From Eggerthellales bacterium UBA948 (GTDB lineage Bacteria > Actinomycetota > Coriobacteriia > Coriobacteriales > UBA8131): a stretch of 7,988 bases of DNA. The stretch lies in contig DBCW01000164.1 of the NCBI GenBank assembly GCA_002293265.1, positions 258 to 8,245 of the forward strand. Direction: 5' to 3'. The first letter of the stretch is position 1. Every line of letters begins with the position of its first letter. The position numbers and the translations under genes are program-made. Under the pieces are notes generated by a model. It worked only from the letters and a program-made list of their open reading frames with translations, ran no database searches and was not told the DNA's origin. Positions 6,964 to 7,988 of the stretch are shown one piece after another.

Positions 6964-7749
6964 ATGGACAAGTCCACAACTCTGATCGTTCTCAAAAAGA
7001 CTAAACTGGGCGAAACTGACCTGATCATCAATGGGTTTTGCGAAGATGGGCATCAATTACGCGCAGTTGCCAAGGGCGCTCGCAAACCGGGTTCAAAGCT
7101 AGGTGTACATTTAGAGCTTTACTCTCGAACCAGGGTTTTGGTAAATAACGGCAGTCGTAGTCTGGGCATAATCACTGAGGCTCAAACTATACAAAGCAAC
7201 GAAAAATGCCGTGCAGATGTTCTGCACTCTGCCGGAGCTGCCGCCATAGTTGAGCTGTTGGATAAGATATCGGCAGAAAGCGACGGCGACGTAAGGCTCT
7301 TTGCTTTAGTGTGTGAAGCTTTGCGCTGTGTCGGGGATGTGGATGACTCGGTAGTCAGACTGATTACCGCCACGGCTTTGTTAAAGATCGCTTCACAGAC
7401 CGGCGTACGACCATCGCTTAAAGACTGCGTGTATTGTGGGGCACCAATGAGTGTTGGATCTCGGTCAAAAGTAGCTTTCTCATTAGCCCAAGGTGGGGTC
7501 GTTTGCGAGCAGTGCCTACCGGAGATCGTTGAGCAAGGCTACAGGTCAGAAGAGCCACAACTAATTGAGTGGGCAGAAGTTGCCATCACCTCAAGATTCA
7601 AAGATCTTGAGACTTGCGACCTAGCGCGCACCAAAGATACGTCATGTGATGATCTGGGTCAGGCTTTGCTTGTATGGGTCAGAGAATGGATACGGTTTCA
7701 CCTTGTAAATCGGCTTAAATCTCTCGACTTTCTTATCACTTTCAGATAA
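6964..7749 (+). CDS. recO: DNA repair protein RecO
   Basis: RecF-pathway mediator that anneals complementary strands and, with RecR, loads RecA onto SSB-coated single-stranded DNA. The N-terminal OB fold covers about residues 1-80 and includes LKKTKLGETDLII and AVAKGARKPGSKLG, typical of the family. The helical C-terminal domain contains a four-cysteine zinc site, C155/C158 (CVYC) and C181/C184 (CEQC). Length, 261 aa, is normal. AAGGAG at 6945-6950 lies inside the end of era, 13 bases before the ATG; that is a long spacer, but no other in-frame start fits between. The last genes of the cluster, era then recO, match the conserved bacterial order. No convincing terminator follows before the rpsO leader. 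Confidence 0.95.
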   Translation: MDKSTTLIVLKKTKLGETDLIINGFCEDGHQLRAVAKGARKPGSKLGVHLELYSRTRVLVNNGSRSLGIITEAQTIQSNEKCRADVLHSAGAAAIVELLDKISAESDGDVRLFALVCEALRCVGDVDDSVVRLITATALLKIASQTGVRPSLKDCVYCGAPMSVGSRSKVAFSLAQGGVVCEQCLPEIVEQGYRSEEPQLIEWAEVAITSRFKDLETCDLARTKDTSCDDLGQALLVWVREWIRFHLVNRLKSLDFLITFR

Positions 7750-7842
7750 CATAGACAGGTTGTGTTTTTGACCCTTGGCCTAGTACGTCGAGACCACCGA
7801 CGCGTAACTCAGCTTGGGGCGTATCAAAGAAAGGTGGATATT
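7750..7842 (+). promoter_or_regulatory. rpsO 5' leader with a possible fold over the ribosome binding site
   Basis: This 93-base spacer separates recO from rpsO. Bases 7782-7790 can pair with 7798-7809: a nine-pair imperfect hairpin with bulges at 7801-7802 and near 7807 and a loop at 7791-7797. The loop-side CCACC (7794-7798) is complementary to GGTGG (7833-7837) of the rpsO ribosome binding site, so a pseudoknot or a simple masking duplex is possible. S15 is known to repress its own translation through such leaders in several bacteria, with structures that differ between lineages. TTGACC at 7768-7773 resembles a -35 box, but no good -10 lies 16-18 bases downstream. The fold is my inference from hand pairing. 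Confidence 0.35.
7830..7838 (+). promoter_or_regulatory. Ribosome binding site of rpsO
   Basis: AAAGGTGGA lies four to five bases before the ATG at 7843. It is the longest purine-rich site in the window and fits a highly translated ribosomal protein gene. It fixes the start of the edge-truncated rpsO. Confidence 0.7.
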
Positions 7843-7988
7843 ATGCCGCTTACGAAAGAAAGAACGGCGGAAATCATCGCGGAGTTCGGCAAGGATGCCA
7901 AGGATTCCGGATCCGCAAATGTGCAGGTAGCCCTGCTCACCCAACGTATCAAAGATCTGACCGAACATCTCAAGATCCACAAAAAAGA
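7843..7988 (+). CDS. rpsO: 30S ribosomal protein S15, 5' part (cut by window edge)
   Basis: S15 is a primary binder of the central domain of 16S rRNA and helps form a bridge to the 50S subunit. Only the first 48 codons plus two bases are in the window. The translation begins MPLTKERTAEIIAEFG and continues with SGSANVQVALLTQRI and LTEHLKIHKK, the conserved S15 N-terminal half; family proteins are about 89 aa. There is no stop because the gene runs off the right edge. Codon choice is distinct from its neighbours: Ile is always ATC, and C- or G-ending codons such as GCC, TTC and CTC are frequent, which fits a highly expressed gene. It is separated from recO by a 93-base leader and may have its own promoter or autoregulation. 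The next gene is not visible; pnp commonly follows rpsO in bacteria. Confidence 0.95.
   Translation, partial: MPLTKERTAEIIAEFGKDAKDSGSANVQVALLTQRIKDLTEHLKIHKK

Noticed and set aside
7748..7769. Terminator after recO ending in a T-run
   Set aside because: AACA/TGTT gives at most a three to four base AT-rich stem before the T-run at 7765-7769; it is too weak to call an intrinsic terminator.
7752..7790. rpsO promoter from TAGACA or TTGACC
   Set aside because: Both resemble a -35 box, but no acceptable -10 occurs at 16-18 bases from either; TAGTAC at 7781 is badly spaced and a poor match.
7780..7980. Minus-strand open frame at the right edge
   Set aside because: It is antisense to the rpsO leader and rpsO itself, which is clearly S15; no domain is recognisable.

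Overview
The window is a densely packed chromosomal block of conserved housekeeping genes. All of them lie on the + strand: hrcA, dnaJ, rsmE, mtaB, phoH, ybeY, dgkA, era and recO, then the 5' part of rpsO, which runs off the right edge. I see no mobile element, CRISPR array, tRNA, rRNA or minus-strand gene, and no stretch over 300 bases without a gene.

Organism. The hrcA-dnaJ pair without grpE/dnaK, followed by rsmE, phoH, ybeY, era and recO, is the order known from Actinomycetota (the 'dnaJ2' locus). The inserted mtaB and dgkA are more typical of Firmicutes neighbourhoods. Base composition is balanced and clearly not high-GC. Era carries a non-Asn G4 motif (SKTD; mycobacterial Era has TKID). 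Together these point to a moderate-GC actinobacterial lineage such as Coriobacteriia. This is inference from gene order and motifs; no species can be named.

Layout. Bases 1-53: an unassigned upstream tail and leader. 54-803: a compact HrcA repressor. 846-1970: full-length DnaJ with four zinc-binding motifs. 1974-2798: RsmE 16S rRNA methyltransferase, whose 3' end overlaps mtaB, a tRNA methylthiotransferase ending at 4056. A 64-base gap with a weak possible promoter precedes phoH (4121-5104). Then ybeY, dgkA, era and recO follow with gaps of 3-12 bases, which looks like a single transcription unit. After a 93-base leader that may fold over its own ribosome binding site, rpsO starts at 7843.

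Functional themes. Heat-shock control and protein folding (HrcA, DnaJ) sit beside a set of small-subunit ribosome genes: RsmE modifies 16S rRNA, YbeY and Era act on the 16S 3' end, PhoH-like proteins are tied to YbeY, and S15 is a primary 16S-binding protein. tRNA modification (MtaB), lipid kinase (DgkA) and recombinational repair (RecO) complete the block. No new system is evident. The points most worth checking are the HrcA that lacks much of its middle domain and the possible regulatory fold in the rpsO leader.
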